Below, piece after piece: positions 25,368-34,401 of a stretch of 64,000 nt of DNA (positions are counted from its first letter, which is position 1; each line of letters begins with the position of its first letter). The stretch comes from Streptomyces sp. NA02950 (GTDB taxonomy: Bacteria; Actinomycetota; Actinomycetes; Streptomycetales; Streptomycetaceae): positions 9,330,001 through 9,394,000 of the forward strand of contig NZ_CP054916.1 in assembly GCF_013364155.1 (NCBI RefSeq). Reading direction: 5' to 3'. A model generated the notes under the pieces. It saw nothing but the letters and a program-made list of their open reading frames with translations, had not been told where the DNA came from and searched no databases. The position numbers were made by a program, and so were the translations under genes.

Positions 25368-28300
25368 CCAGTTCACCCCTAGATTCCGCGGCGCCGGAGC
25401 CGGTCGCCGTGATTTCGATGAGCGGCCGGTTCCCCGGCGCGGACACCGTCGAGCAGTTCTGGGCCAACGTCAGCTCGGGGATCGAGAGCATCGCCCGGTT
25501 CCCCGACCCTGCGGCGGAGCCCCGCCCGCGCTTCGTCGGCGCGGAGGGGGTGCTCGGGGACATCGCCGGGTTCGACGCGGAGTTCTTCGGCTACTCGCCG
25601 AAGGAGGCCGAGGTGATGGACCCCCAGCACCGAATGTGCCTCGAGGCGGCGTGGACCCTGTTCGACACCGCGGGGTACGACCCGGCAACACTGGACGACC
25701 CGGTCGGAGTGTTCGTCTCCAGTGCGCTCAGCTCGTACCTGGTGCGCAACCTGCTGCCGAACGACGGCCTGTTACGGGATCTCGGAGGGTTCCCGCTGCT
25801 CATCCACAACGACAAGGACTTCGCGGCCACCACGATCTCCTACAAGCTGGGCCTGACCGGCCCCAGCGTCTCCGTCGGTTCGGCGTGCTCCTCCTCCCTG
25901 GTCGCCGTGCACCTGGCCGCGCGCAGCCTGCAGTCCTTCGAGTGCGACATGGCGGCGGCGGGCGGGGTCTCCCTCCAGGTGCCGCAGGCCCAGGGGTACA
26001 TACACGCCGAGGGCAGCTACTACTCGGCGGACGGTCGGTGCGCGGCGTTCGACCGGTCGTCCTCGGGCACGGTCGGCGCCAGCGGCGTCGGTCTGGTCCT
26101 GCTCAAGCGACTGGCGGACGCGCAGCGGGACGGTGACCGGGTGCACGCGGTGCTGCTCGGGTCCGCGGTGAACAACGACGGCGGGCACAAGGCGGGCTAC
26201 ACCGCGCCGGGCGTGCGCGGACAGCGCGACGCGATCGTCGAGGCCCACGCCGCCGCCGGGATCTCGGCCGAGAGTGTCGGGTACGTCGAGGCCCACGGCA
26301 CGGGCACAGCGATCGGGGACCCGATCGAGGTGGAGGCGTTGACCGCCGCGTTCCGCGCCACCACGGACCGCACCGGCTTCTGCGCGCTCGGCTCGGTGAA
26401 AACCAACGTCGGGCACCTCGACGCGGCGGCGGGCGTCGCCGGCCTGATCAAAGCCATCGGAGCGGTGCGCGACGGCGTGCTCCCGGCCACCCTGCACTAC
26501 GAGGAACCCAATCCCGCCATCGACTTCGCGAGGTCCCCGTTCTACGTCAGCGCGGCAACGGCCCCGTGGCCGGTGGGGAGCTCACCCCGGCGCGCCGGGG
26601 TGAGCTCGTTCGGCATCGGCGGCACGAACGCACACGTGGTGCTCGAACAGCCGCCTGCCGCACAAGCCGTGGACAGCGAACGGCGCCCGGTCCAACCGCT
26701 GCTGCTGTCGGCCCGGTCGGCGGCGGCACTTGACCAGGCGGGGACCGAGCTGGCCGAGTGGTTGCTGCACGAGCCCGGTCTCGACCTCGCCGACGTCTCC
26801 GCGACCCTCGCGGGCAGGCGGGCACACCGTCATCGACGCGTCGTGGTGGCCGCCTCCGGCGCGGCCGCCGCATCGGCACTGCGCACACCGGTAGTACCGA
26901 CGCCGGTCATCGGCGACGCACGAGCCGCGTTCCTGTTCTCCGGGCAGGGCAACGGCTACCCGGGCATGGCCGCCGGGCTGTCCGCCGGCGAACCGGCGTT
27001 CCGACGTCACCTCGACGAGTGCGCGCGGCTGCTGGCCGAGCACGCGGTGGATCTGCGCGCGCTGCTCGACGTTTCGAGCGGGACGCCCGCGGACCAGATC
27101 GCCGGGTTTTCGGTGAGCTACTCGCTGGCTCAGACGCTGATCGAGTGGGGCGTCGAGCCGGTCGGCATGGTCGGGCACAGCGTCGGCGAGTACGTCGCCG
27201 CCGCCGTGGCCGGGGTGTTCTCACTACCCACCGCGCTCCGCCTGGTCGTAGCTCGCTCCGAGGTGCAGTCCGCGCTCCCGGAGGGCCGGATGCTGGCCGT
27301 ACCGCTCGGCGCCGACGAGCTGCGGCCGGTCCTCGACGACGGCCTTGCGCTGGCCGCGATCAACGCCCCCGACCGATGCGTGGTCTCCGGCACCGTCCAC
27401 GCGGTGGAGGCGCTTGCCGCCCGGCTGACCGCCGACGGACTGCGGACCACGATGCTGGCGATGCGGCAAGCCGGCCACTCCGATGTGATCGGCCAGGTCC
27501 TGGATCTGTTCCGGCCCGCGCTGTCCGAGGCGGAGTTCCACGCCCCGCACCTGCCGTTCCTGTCCACCGTCACCGGCGACTGGGCCGATCCGGCCGATGT
27601 GGCCGGTCCCGAGTACTGGCTCGCCCAGATGCGCCGTCCGGTGCTCTTCGACGCCGCGGTGCAGCGGCTCGCCGAGGTGGCGCCCGCCGCACTCGTCGAA
27701 CTCGGTCCGGGAACCGGGCTGGGCAGACTGGCCGCGCGCAGACTCGGTCCGCCCACTGTGTTCACCGGTAGCTGTCTGCCTCCCGCCGAGCAGAACCCGC
27801 GTCCCGAGCAGGAGACCGAGCACATGGTGCGGGCGGTGGGGGCCGTGTGGGCTCGTGGTTGTCCGGTGGACTGGACCGAGTTCCACCGTCCGCAGCGTCC
27901 GCTCCGCACGCACGTGCCGGGATATCCCTTCCAGCACGAGCGCTACTGGATCGAGGCCCCTGGCGAGACCGCGCCGGGACGGCTGGCCGCACTGCTGCCG
28001 GAGCCTGCGGTGGCAGGTCCCGTGCCCGACGACATCGACGACCACCCTGGGCTGCGCTCGGACCTGGAGGCGCTGTGCCGGGCGCTGCTGCTGGACTACC
28101 TGCGGGCGGTGGGCATCGCCGCTCGTGCGGGCGAGCGGCTCCAGGTGGCCGAGCTGCGCGCCGCGCTCGGGCTGGCGCCGGAGCTCTCCCGATTCGGCGA
28201 CTTCTTGGTCGCCGTGCTGAGCGAGGACGGGGTGGTGGACCGGGAGGGCGACACGCTCACCTTCCGCCCGCTCGCCGACACGCACGATTCCGATCGTCTG

Positions 28301-30988
28301 CACGCCCGGCTGGTCGATCGTCATCCCGGGTTCGAGGGCCTCGCCGACCTGTTGGTGCACTGCGCCGCGGCGTACCCGGAGGCGCTGCGGGATCCCCGCG
28401 CGGCCGTCGGGGTGCTCCACCCCGGTGCGGACGGGGCCCTGCTGCGCCGCGAGCTGGGGGAGCGGACCGTCGAGTACCGGTCGACCGGTGCGCTGGGCCG
28501 GATGCTCGGCGACGTGCTCGAACGGCTCGCCGCCGAAGTGGGCAGGCCGCTGCGGGTGCTGGAGGTCGGTGCGGGCGAAGGCACGCTCACCCAGCAACTG
28601 GCGACGCGTCTCGGTCCGCAGCGCGTGCAGTACCACGCCACCGACCTCGCCCCGTTGGTCGTGGACCTGCTGGCAGACGGGGCCGCCTCTCGCGGTGTGC
28701 CGCTGACCACCGGGGTGCTCGACATTGACCGGGACCCGGCCGCGCAGGGGTACTCCGCCGGGTACGACCTGGTGTGCGGACTCGACGTCGTCCACGCCAC
28801 CCCCGACGTGGCTCGCAGCCTGCGCAACCTCAGGTCTCTGCTGGCGCCGGGCGGAGTGCTCGGCCTGATCGAGACGGTGCGGCACGACCGCTGGCTGCCG
28901 ATGATCTGGGGGCTGACGACCGGGTGGTGGATCCATGCCGACCGGTCCAGCGACCACGGCCCGCTGCTGGACGTCGACGGCTGGCGAGAGGCATTCGCGA
29001 GCCAGGGCTTCACCGACACCACGGTGCGCACCGCGGCCACCGGGCGGCCCGACGCCGCCCTCATTCTGGCTACCGCCCCTGCTGTGGCCCCCGTCGTCAA
29101 CACCGTCGGCGCCGGGCAGCAGCCGGTGCGCCGCGAAGACCCCGGCGACTGGACCCACCTGCCCGGCTGGCGGCACGCCGCACCTGCCCCCGCCGCACGC
29201 CGTCGGGACGGTACGACCTGCCTGCTGCTGTCGGACGGACCGCTCGGCCAGGAGGTGGCTTCGCGGCTGGACACGCTGGGCGTCCGCGCGGTGTTCGCCC
29301 GGGCGGACCCGGCCTGGAGCACCGATCAACGGCGGTACCGTGAACTGCTCGCCGATCTGGCCGCGCAGGACCGGGCACCGCAGCTGATCGTGCATCTGTG
29401 GCCGTACGAAGCCGCAGGCGTGGACCGCCCCCTCGACCTGGGGACGGTCAAAGAGGGCCAGCTCACCGGGCTGCACAGCCTGCTGCACCTGGCCCAGGCC
29501 ATCGGCGCCGAAACGGGCACTCAGCCGGTGCGCCTGGTGTCGGTCACCAGGGGAGCGCAAGCCGTGCTGGGCGACCTGGCGCACCCGGAACACGCGACGG
29601 TGGCCTCCGCGGTCAAGGTGATCCCCAGAGAACTGCCCCGCGTGTCCGCCACGGCGATCGACGTCGATGCCGCGGACGCCGGCCTGGCGGACCGGGTCGT
29701 GGCCGAACTGCTGGACCCCGCGTCGCCCACCGAGGTCGCCTACCGGGGACGGCAGCGGTTCGAGCGCGACTACCACCCGCTGCCGTTCGGTCCCGCACGC
29801 ACACCGGAACCCGGTGGCGTCTACCTGATCTGCGGCGGGCTCGGTGGCATCGGGCTGAGCGTCGCCGAATACCTCGCCCCCACCGCGCGTGCGCTGGTAC
29901 TGACCCGGCGCACACCGTTCCCTGAACCCGAGGACCGGGCGGCGCACCCGGCGGGCGGGGACACCGAGCGGCTGGCCGAACGGCTGGCCGCGCTCACCGC
30001 GAACGGCGCCGAACTGTTGCTCCGGCGAGCCGACGTGGCCGACGAGGCCCGGATGCGGGAGGTGGTCGCCGAGACGGAGAGCAGGTTCGGCCCGATCACC
30101 GGGGTGGTGCACGCCGCGGGTGCTCCGGACACCGCGGGCCTCATCCAGCGGAGGGACCGCCACGCCACCGACGAGGCGATGGCGTCGAAGGTGCTCGGCC
30201 CGGTCGTGCTGGACACGATCCTTGGCGACCGACGGCTGGACTTCTTCGTGCTGTGCTCGTCTATCGGCAGCGTCCTGCACAAGCTGAAGTTCGGCGAGGT
30301 GGGCTACGTCGCCGGCAACGACTTCCTGGACGCGTTCGCCGCTCACCGCGCGGCCCGGCGGCCCGGCCAGACCGTGTCGATCGGCTGGACCGACTGGACC
30401 GACGAGGCTGGGATGTGGGCCACGGTCCAGGAGAAGCTGGTCCAGCGGTACGACGTGGCCGCCGCGCCCGAGCACGTAGCGCCCGGCGCCGACCTCCTCG
30501 GTGCGATCAGCCGGTCCGAGGGGACCGAGCTGTTCGCCCGGATCCTCGCGGGCAACCGGTCGCCCCGGGTGCTGGTCTGCACCCTGGATCTCGGGGCGCT
30601 GCTGGCCCGGCACGAGGCGTTCAGCACCGACGATCACCGCGCTGCGGTCGCAGGACTGCGGATCGCCCGTTCGCGGCGGGACAGGACCGCGCTGTCCACC
30701 GTGTACCGGGAGCCCGGCACGCCGGTCGAACGGGGTGTGGCCGCCTGCTGGGCGGCGCTGCTCGGCGACGACCCGATCGGCGCGGACGACGACTTCTTCG
30801 AGCTCGGCGGCGACTCGCTGGTCGCGCTCCGGCTGCTGTCGGCCGTCCGGGAGCGGTACGGGGTCGAGCTGTCGATGGCCCAGCTGTTCGACGCGCCAAC
30901 GATCTCGGGTCAGGCCGCGGCGATCGAGCACGGCGCGAGCGGACGCGGAGGCGAGGAACGAGGGGACGAGGAGGAGGTGCTCCTGTGA
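25364..30988 (+). CDS. blmVIII: Type I PKS BlmVIII homologue: KS-AT-MT-KR-ACP
   Basis: 1874 residues from ATG 25364 (ATGA with the preceding stop). KS about 10-430 with active Cys in GSACSSSL and His in EAHGTGT and NVGHLDA. AT about 520-810 with GHSVGEY. C-methyltransferase about 960-1220 with the SAM loop VLEVGAGEGTLT. KR about 1250-1690 with GGLGGIG and catalytic Ser/Tyr/Asn in CSSIGS, GYVAGND. ACP about 1775-1850 with LGGDSL. One malonyl extension with C-methylation and ketoreduction of the Ala chain gives the 4-amino-3-hydroxy-2-methylvalerate unit. The AT motif usually reading HAFH or YASH is QAGH here. The C-terminus is acidic (EERGDEEEVLL), matching a short linear docking motif for BlmVII. 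A TTA codon lies at 25772. Confidence 0.95.
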   Translation: MTSSPLDSAAPEPVAVISMSGRFPGADTVEQFWANVSSGIESIARFPDPAAEPRPRFVGAEGVLGDIAGFDAEFFGYSPKEAEVMDPQHRMCLEAAWTLFDTAGYDPATLDDPVGVFVSSALSSYLVRNLLPNDGLLRDLGGFPLLIHNDKDFAATTISYKLGLTGPSVSVGSACSSSLVAVHLAARSLQSFECDMAAAGGVSLQVPQAQGYIHAEGSYYSADGRCAAFDRSSSGTVGASGVGLVLLKRLADAQRDGDRVHAVLLGSAVNNDGGHKAGYTAPGVRGQRDAIVEAHAAAGISAESVGYVEAHGTGTAIGDPIEVEALTAAFRATTDRTGFCALGSVKTNVGHLDAAAGVAGLIKAIGAVRDGVLPATLHYEEPNPAIDFARSPFYVSAATAPWPVGSSPRRAGVSSFGIGGTNAHVVLEQPPAAQAVDSERRPVQPLLLSARSAAALDQAGTELAEWLLHEPGLDLADVSATLAGRRAHRHRRVVVAASGAAAASALRTPVVPTPVIGDARAAFLFSGQGNGYPGMAAGLSAGEPAFRRHLDECARLLAEHAVDLRALLDVSSGTPADQIAGFSVSYSLAQTLIEWGVEPVGMVGHSVGEYVAAAVAGVFSLPTALRLVVARSEVQSALPEGRMLAVPLGADELRPVLDDGLALAAINAPDRCVVSGTVHAVEALAARLTADGLRTTMLAMRQAGHSDVIGQVLDLFRPALSEAEFHAPHLPFLSTVTGDWADPADVAGPEYWLAQMRRPVLFDAAVQRLAEVAPAALVELGPGTGLGRLAARRLGPPTVFTGSCLPPAEQNPRPEQETEHMVRAVGAVWARGCPVDWTEFHRPQRPLRTHVPGYPFQHERYWIEAPGETAPGRLAALLPEPAVAGPVPDDIDDHPGLRSDLEALCRALLLDYLRAVGIAARAGERLQVAELRAALGLAPELSRFGDFLVAVLSEDGVVDREGDTLTFRPLADTHDSDRLHARLVDRHPGFEGLADLLVHCAAAYPEALRDPRAAVGVLHPGADGALLRRELGERTVEYRSTGALGRMLGDVLERLAAEVGRPLRVLEVGAGEGTLTQQLATRLGPQRVQYHATDLAPLVVDLLADGAASRGVPLTTGVLDIDRDPAAQGYSAGYDLVCGLDVVHATPDVARSLRNLRSLLAPGGVLGLIETVRHDRWLPMIWGLTTGWWIHADRSSDHGPLLDVDGWREAFASQGFTDTTVRTAATGRPDAALILATAPAVAPVVNTVGAGQQPVRREDPGDWTHLPGWRHAAPAPAARRRDGTTCLLLSDGPLGQEVASRLDTLGVRAVFARADPAWSTDQRRYRELLADLAAQDRAPQLIVHLWPYEAAGVDRPLDLGTVKEGQLTGLHSLLHLAQAIGAETGTQPVRLVSVTRGAQAVLGDLAHPEHATVASAVKVIPRELPRVSATAIDVDAADAGLADRVVAELLDPASPTEVAYRGRQRFERDYHPLPFGPARTPEPGGVYLICGGLGGIGLSVAEYLAPTARALVLTRRTPFPEPEDRAAHPAGGDTERLAERLAALTANGAELLLRRADVADEARMREVVAETESRFGPITGVVHAAGAPDTAGLIQRRDRHATDEAMASKVLGPVVLDTILGDRRLDFFVLCSSIGSVLHKLKFGEVGYVAGNDFLDAFAAHRAARRPGQTVSIGWTDWTDEAGMWATVQEKLVQRYDVAAAPEHVAPGADLLGAISRSEGTELFARILAGNRSPRVLVCTLDLGALLARHEAFSTDDHRAAVAGLRIARSRRDRTALSTVYREPGTPVERGVAACWAALLGDDPIGADDDFFELGGDSLVALRLLSAVRERYGVELSMAQLFDAPTISGQAAAIEHGASGRGGEERGDEEEVLL

Positions 30989-33900
30989 ACACATCTGCGA
31001 GCACCGTGGAGTTCCTGGCGGGCCTGCGCCGTCGGGGCATCACCGTGACGGCTGACGGCGACGATCTCCGGTGCACCGCGCCCCGCACCGTGCTCACCGC
31101 CGAACTGCGCGCGGAGATCGTGGCGCACAAGTCCGAGATCCTGCGAGAGCTGCGCGCCGCAGAGGCCATCCCGGTGTTCGACGGCACACCGCCGCTGTCC
31201 TTCGGTCAGGAGCGGCTGTGGCTGATGCACCGCCTCCATCCCGGCTCCAGCGCTTACCACTCCCCGCTGCACCTGCGGTTGAGCGGCGTCCTCATAGTTC
31301 CCGCCCTGCGCACGGCGTTGCGCCAACTGGTGCGCAGGCACGCTGTCCTGCGCACCCAGTACCCCGTTGTGGACGGTGCGCCGACCGCCGAGGTGTGCCC
31401 GGCCGCAGCGCCTGAGCTGCCGCTGGTGGATCTCTCGGGCCGGCCCGTCCCCGAGGCGACGGCAGCGAGTCGTCGGATCGCGGCAGCGCTGACCGCTCGC
31501 CCGTTCGACCTCGAGACGGGGCCGGTGATCAGGGCGGTGCTGGTCCGGCGCGGTCCCGAGGACCACGACCTGGTCCTGGTGCGGCACCACATCGCCACTG
31601 ACGGGTGGTCCTTGGGGGTGCTGCTGTCCGACCTCGTCGAGCTGTACCGCGCGCACGCCGCCGGGACCCGCGCGGACCTGGCCCCGCTCCCGGTCCAGTA
31701 CGGCGACTACGCCGCCTGGCAGCGGCAGCGGGCCAGGGCGCCCGACTTCGGTGCGCGGCTCGCCCGGTGGACCACCGCGCTCGACGGCGCACCCGCCCGG
31801 CTGGACCTGCTCGGCCGCGCGCCCGGCACGGAATCGGGTCGGCCTGCCGCCTCGGCGCCGGCCCGGGTCGATGCAGCGCTGACCGAACAGCTCCGGGCGC
31901 TCGCCACCCGTCGGCGGACGACACTGTTCCCGGTCCTGCTCACCGCGTTCGCGCTGGCGCTGGGCAGCCTGTCCGGGCAGCGCGAGCTGGTGGTCGGCGC
32001 TCCGGTCGCGGGGCGCACCAGGCGTGAGCTGGACCACCTGGCCGGTTGTTTCGTCAACCTGCTGCCGCTGCGCGTCAACCTGTCCGGTGCCTCCGGCTTC
32101 GCCGGCCTGCTGGACCGGGTAGCCGCGGTCGTCCGGCAGGGGCTGGAGGACCAGGAGGTCCCGTTCGAGCGGATCGTCGACGCACTGCGTCCGGACCGCT
32201 CGCTCGCCGACACCCCCCTCGTGCAGGCCGCCGTCGCCTACCAGAACACCCCCGCGTCCCGCATCGCGCTGCCGGGGCTGACCGCGGCCGTGCTGCCTTC
32301 TCCGCCGGTCACGGCGAAGTTTCCGCTCACCCTGACGGTGTCGCCGGGCGACGGCGACCTGGAGCTGGAGCTGGAGTTCGAGCAGGGCAGGGTCCATCCC
32401 GCAACCGCCGCGCAGGTCCTGGCCAGGACGGTGGCCGCGCTGGAGGCGGCGGGCACTGCACCGGACCTGCCGTTGTCGTGGAACCGGTGGACCCCTGCCG
32501 CCCTGTCCGACGCCCCCGCCGCGGTTGCGGTCGGAACCGGCTGTCTGCACCTCGAGTTCGAGCGGATCGCAGCCGAGCGTCCGGACGCGGTGGCGATCAG
32601 CGATGATCGTGCCCAGATCAGCTACCGACAGCTCGACACCCGCGCGGACCGGCTGGCGGCGGTTCTGGTCGGCCGGGGCGTCGGCCGGGAATCGCTGGTG
32701 GGGTTGTGCGTCGCACCGTCGATCGACCTGGTCGTGGGGATGCTGGCGATCCTCAAGGCCGGCGCGGCGTACGTGCCGATGGACCCGGCCGACCCGCCAC
32801 GGCGGCGGGCCGAGCTCGCCACCGAGGCCGGCCTCTCGCTGGTGGTGACCGAGCGGACAGTGCTCCACAGCCCGGAACTCCGCACCGAGGTCGTGTTCCT
32901 CGACCCGCTGGGACACGACCCGCTGGGACACCGTGGGGCGGCCCGTTCTGCCCGGCAGCAGGTGCACCCGGACAACCTGGCCTACGTGGTGTTCACGTCG
33001 GGGTCGACCGGAGGCCCCAAAGGCGTGCTGGTCAGCCACCGCAATATCGTGTCGGTCCTGTCCGGGTGCCGAGCCGCGTTGCCGGAGCTCGGCGGGGGAC
33101 AACACACCTGGGCCATGCTCCACTCCCCGGCCTTCGACTTCTCCGCCTGGGAGATCTGGGGCGCGCTGACCAGCGGCGCACGGCTGGTGATCGTGCCGCC
33201 GGGGGTGGTCCGCGCTCCGGACGAGCTGTGGCAGACCGTGTCGACCGAGCAGGTCAGCGTGCTGAGCCAGACACCGAGCGCCTTCCGCGCCCTACTGCCC
33301 ACCGCGCTTCGGTCCCGGCTGGTCCGGACACCGCTGGCGGCGATTGTTCTCGGCGGAGAGTCCTGCGAGGTCGCGAAGCTCGCACCATGGTTCGACCGGT
33401 GCGGCGTGCGCACGCCGGCGCTGGTGAACATGTTCGGCATCACCGAGACCACGGTGCACGTCACCGCCCGCCACCTGCGCCCGGCTGACGTGGACGGCCC
33501 CGTCGCGAGCCCACTGGGCCAGGCGGTCCCCGGCCAGCGGGTCGACGTGCTGGACAAGGACGGGAACCCGCAGCTCGCCGGAGGACAGGGCGAGATCGCG
33601 GTGAGCGGGGCAGGCCTGACACGGGGCTACCTCGGCCGCCCGGGGCTGACCGCCGACCGGTACCGGCCCGCACCCCAGCACCCGAGCGCCCGCAGGTACC
33701 ACTCCGGGGACCTCGCAAGGGTGCTGCCCGGCGACCTGGACTACCTGGGCCGTGGCGACGAGCAGCTCTCCCTGCGCGGTTACCGCGTGGAGCCCGGCGA
33801 GGTCGAAGCCGCCGTTCTGACCCACCCCGGGGTGCTGGACTGCCTGGTGGTGCCGCAGGGCACCGGCGATCGGCTGCAGTTGGTCGCCTACCTGGTGGCC

Positions 33901-34401
33901 GAACCCGAGGCCGCCGCGACGGATCTGTCCACCGCGGCGGTGCGGGCGTTCTTGTCCGCCATGCTGCCACGTCACCTGGTCCCCGCCCGGACGCTCGTGG
34001 TGGAGCGGCTTCCGCTGACCAGGAACGGGAAGCTCGACGAGCGGGCCTTGCCGGTTCCGCCGCCGGACCGACCACATGGCCGGCCGGTCGAGTCGCCGAC
34101 CGAGCGGACCGTCGCCGACCTGGTCGCCGAGGTGCTCGGCTGGCCCAGCGCCACCGCCATCGGCGCACACGACAACTTCTTCGACCTCGGCGGCGACTCG
34201 TTGCTGGTGACCCGGTTCCACTTCCGGCTGGTCACGGTGTTCGGCATCGACCTGTCCGTGCGGACCGTCTACCAGGCGCCGGACCTCGCGGCGCTCGCCG
34301 TGACCGTGGAGCGGCTCCGCGCCGTGCGCCACCGCGACCTGGTCCGGGAGGCGCTCGAGTTGGCCGAGAACGCGACCGTCCCGGGGGAGGAGTCCGGATG
34401 A
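30985..34401 (+). CDS. blmVII: NRPS BlmVII homologue: docking-C-A(Thr)-PCP
   Basis: 1138 residues, GTG start overlapping the PKS stop (GTGA). Residues 5-55 (VEFLAGLRRRGITVTADGDD then LRAEIVAHKSEILRELR) form a TubC-type beta-hairpin docking domain, the only one in the run, placed to receive the chain from the PKS. C about 60-490 with HHIATDGWS. A about 520-1010 with FTSGSTGGPKG and specificity positions D-F-W-S-V-G-M-V-H, close to the Thr code. PCP about 1030-1100 with DLGGDSLLVT. It adds the threonine of bleomycin. The start of blmVI overlaps its stop. Confidence 0.93.
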   Translation: MNTSASTVEFLAGLRRRGITVTADGDDLRCTAPRTVLTAELRAEIVAHKSEILRELRAAEAIPVFDGTPPLSFGQERLWLMHRLHPGSSAYHSPLHLRLSGVLIVPALRTALRQLVRRHAVLRTQYPVVDGAPTAEVCPAAAPELPLVDLSGRPVPEATAASRRIAAALTARPFDLETGPVIRAVLVRRGPEDHDLVLVRHHIATDGWSLGVLLSDLVELYRAHAAGTRADLAPLPVQYGDYAAWQRQRARAPDFGARLARWTTALDGAPARLDLLGRAPGTESGRPAASAPARVDAALTEQLRALATRRRTTLFPVLLTAFALALGSLSGQRELVVGAPVAGRTRRELDHLAGCFVNLLPLRVNLSGASGFAGLLDRVAAVVRQGLEDQEVPFERIVDALRPDRSLADTPLVQAAVAYQNTPASRIALPGLTAAVLPSPPVTAKFPLTLTVSPGDGDLELELEFEQGRVHPATAAQVLARTVAALEAAGTAPDLPLSWNRWTPAALSDAPAAVAVGTGCLHLEFERIAAERPDAVAISDDRAQISYRQLDTRADRLAAVLVGRGVGRESLVGLCVAPSIDLVVGMLAILKAGAAYVPMDPADPPRRRAELATEAGLSLVVTERTVLHSPELRTEVVFLDPLGHDPLGHRGAARSARQQVHPDNLAYVVFTSGSTGGPKGVLVSHRNIVSVLSGCRAALPELGGGQHTWAMLHSPAFDFSAWEIWGALTSGARLVIVPPGVVRAPDELWQTVSTEQVSVLSQTPSAFRALLPTALRSRLVRTPLAAIVLGGESCEVAKLAPWFDRCGVRTPALVNMFGITETTVHVTARHLRPADVDGPVASPLGQAVPGQRVDVLDKDGNPQLAGGQGEIAVSGAGLTRGYLGRPGLTADRYRPAPQHPSARRYHSGDLARVLPGDLDYLGRGDEQLSLRGYRVEPGEVEAAVLTHPGVLDCLVVPQGTGDRLQLVAYLVAEPEAAATDLSTAAVRAFLSAMLPRHLVPARTLVVERLPLTRNGKLDERALPVPPPDRPHGRPVESPTERTVADLVAEVLGWPSATAIGAHDNFFDLGGDSLLVTRFHFRLVTVFGIDLSVRTVYQAPDLAALAVTVERLRAVRHRDLVREALELAENATVPGEESG

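Noticed and set aside
27224..30994. A 1256-residue open frame on the minus strand opposite the PKS (and similar long antisense frames elsewhere, e.g. 53468-57127 and 21726-25112)
   Set aside because: High GC in third codon positions creates long open antisense frames. They have no domain motifs, and the opposite strand carries complete, motif-rich megasynthases.
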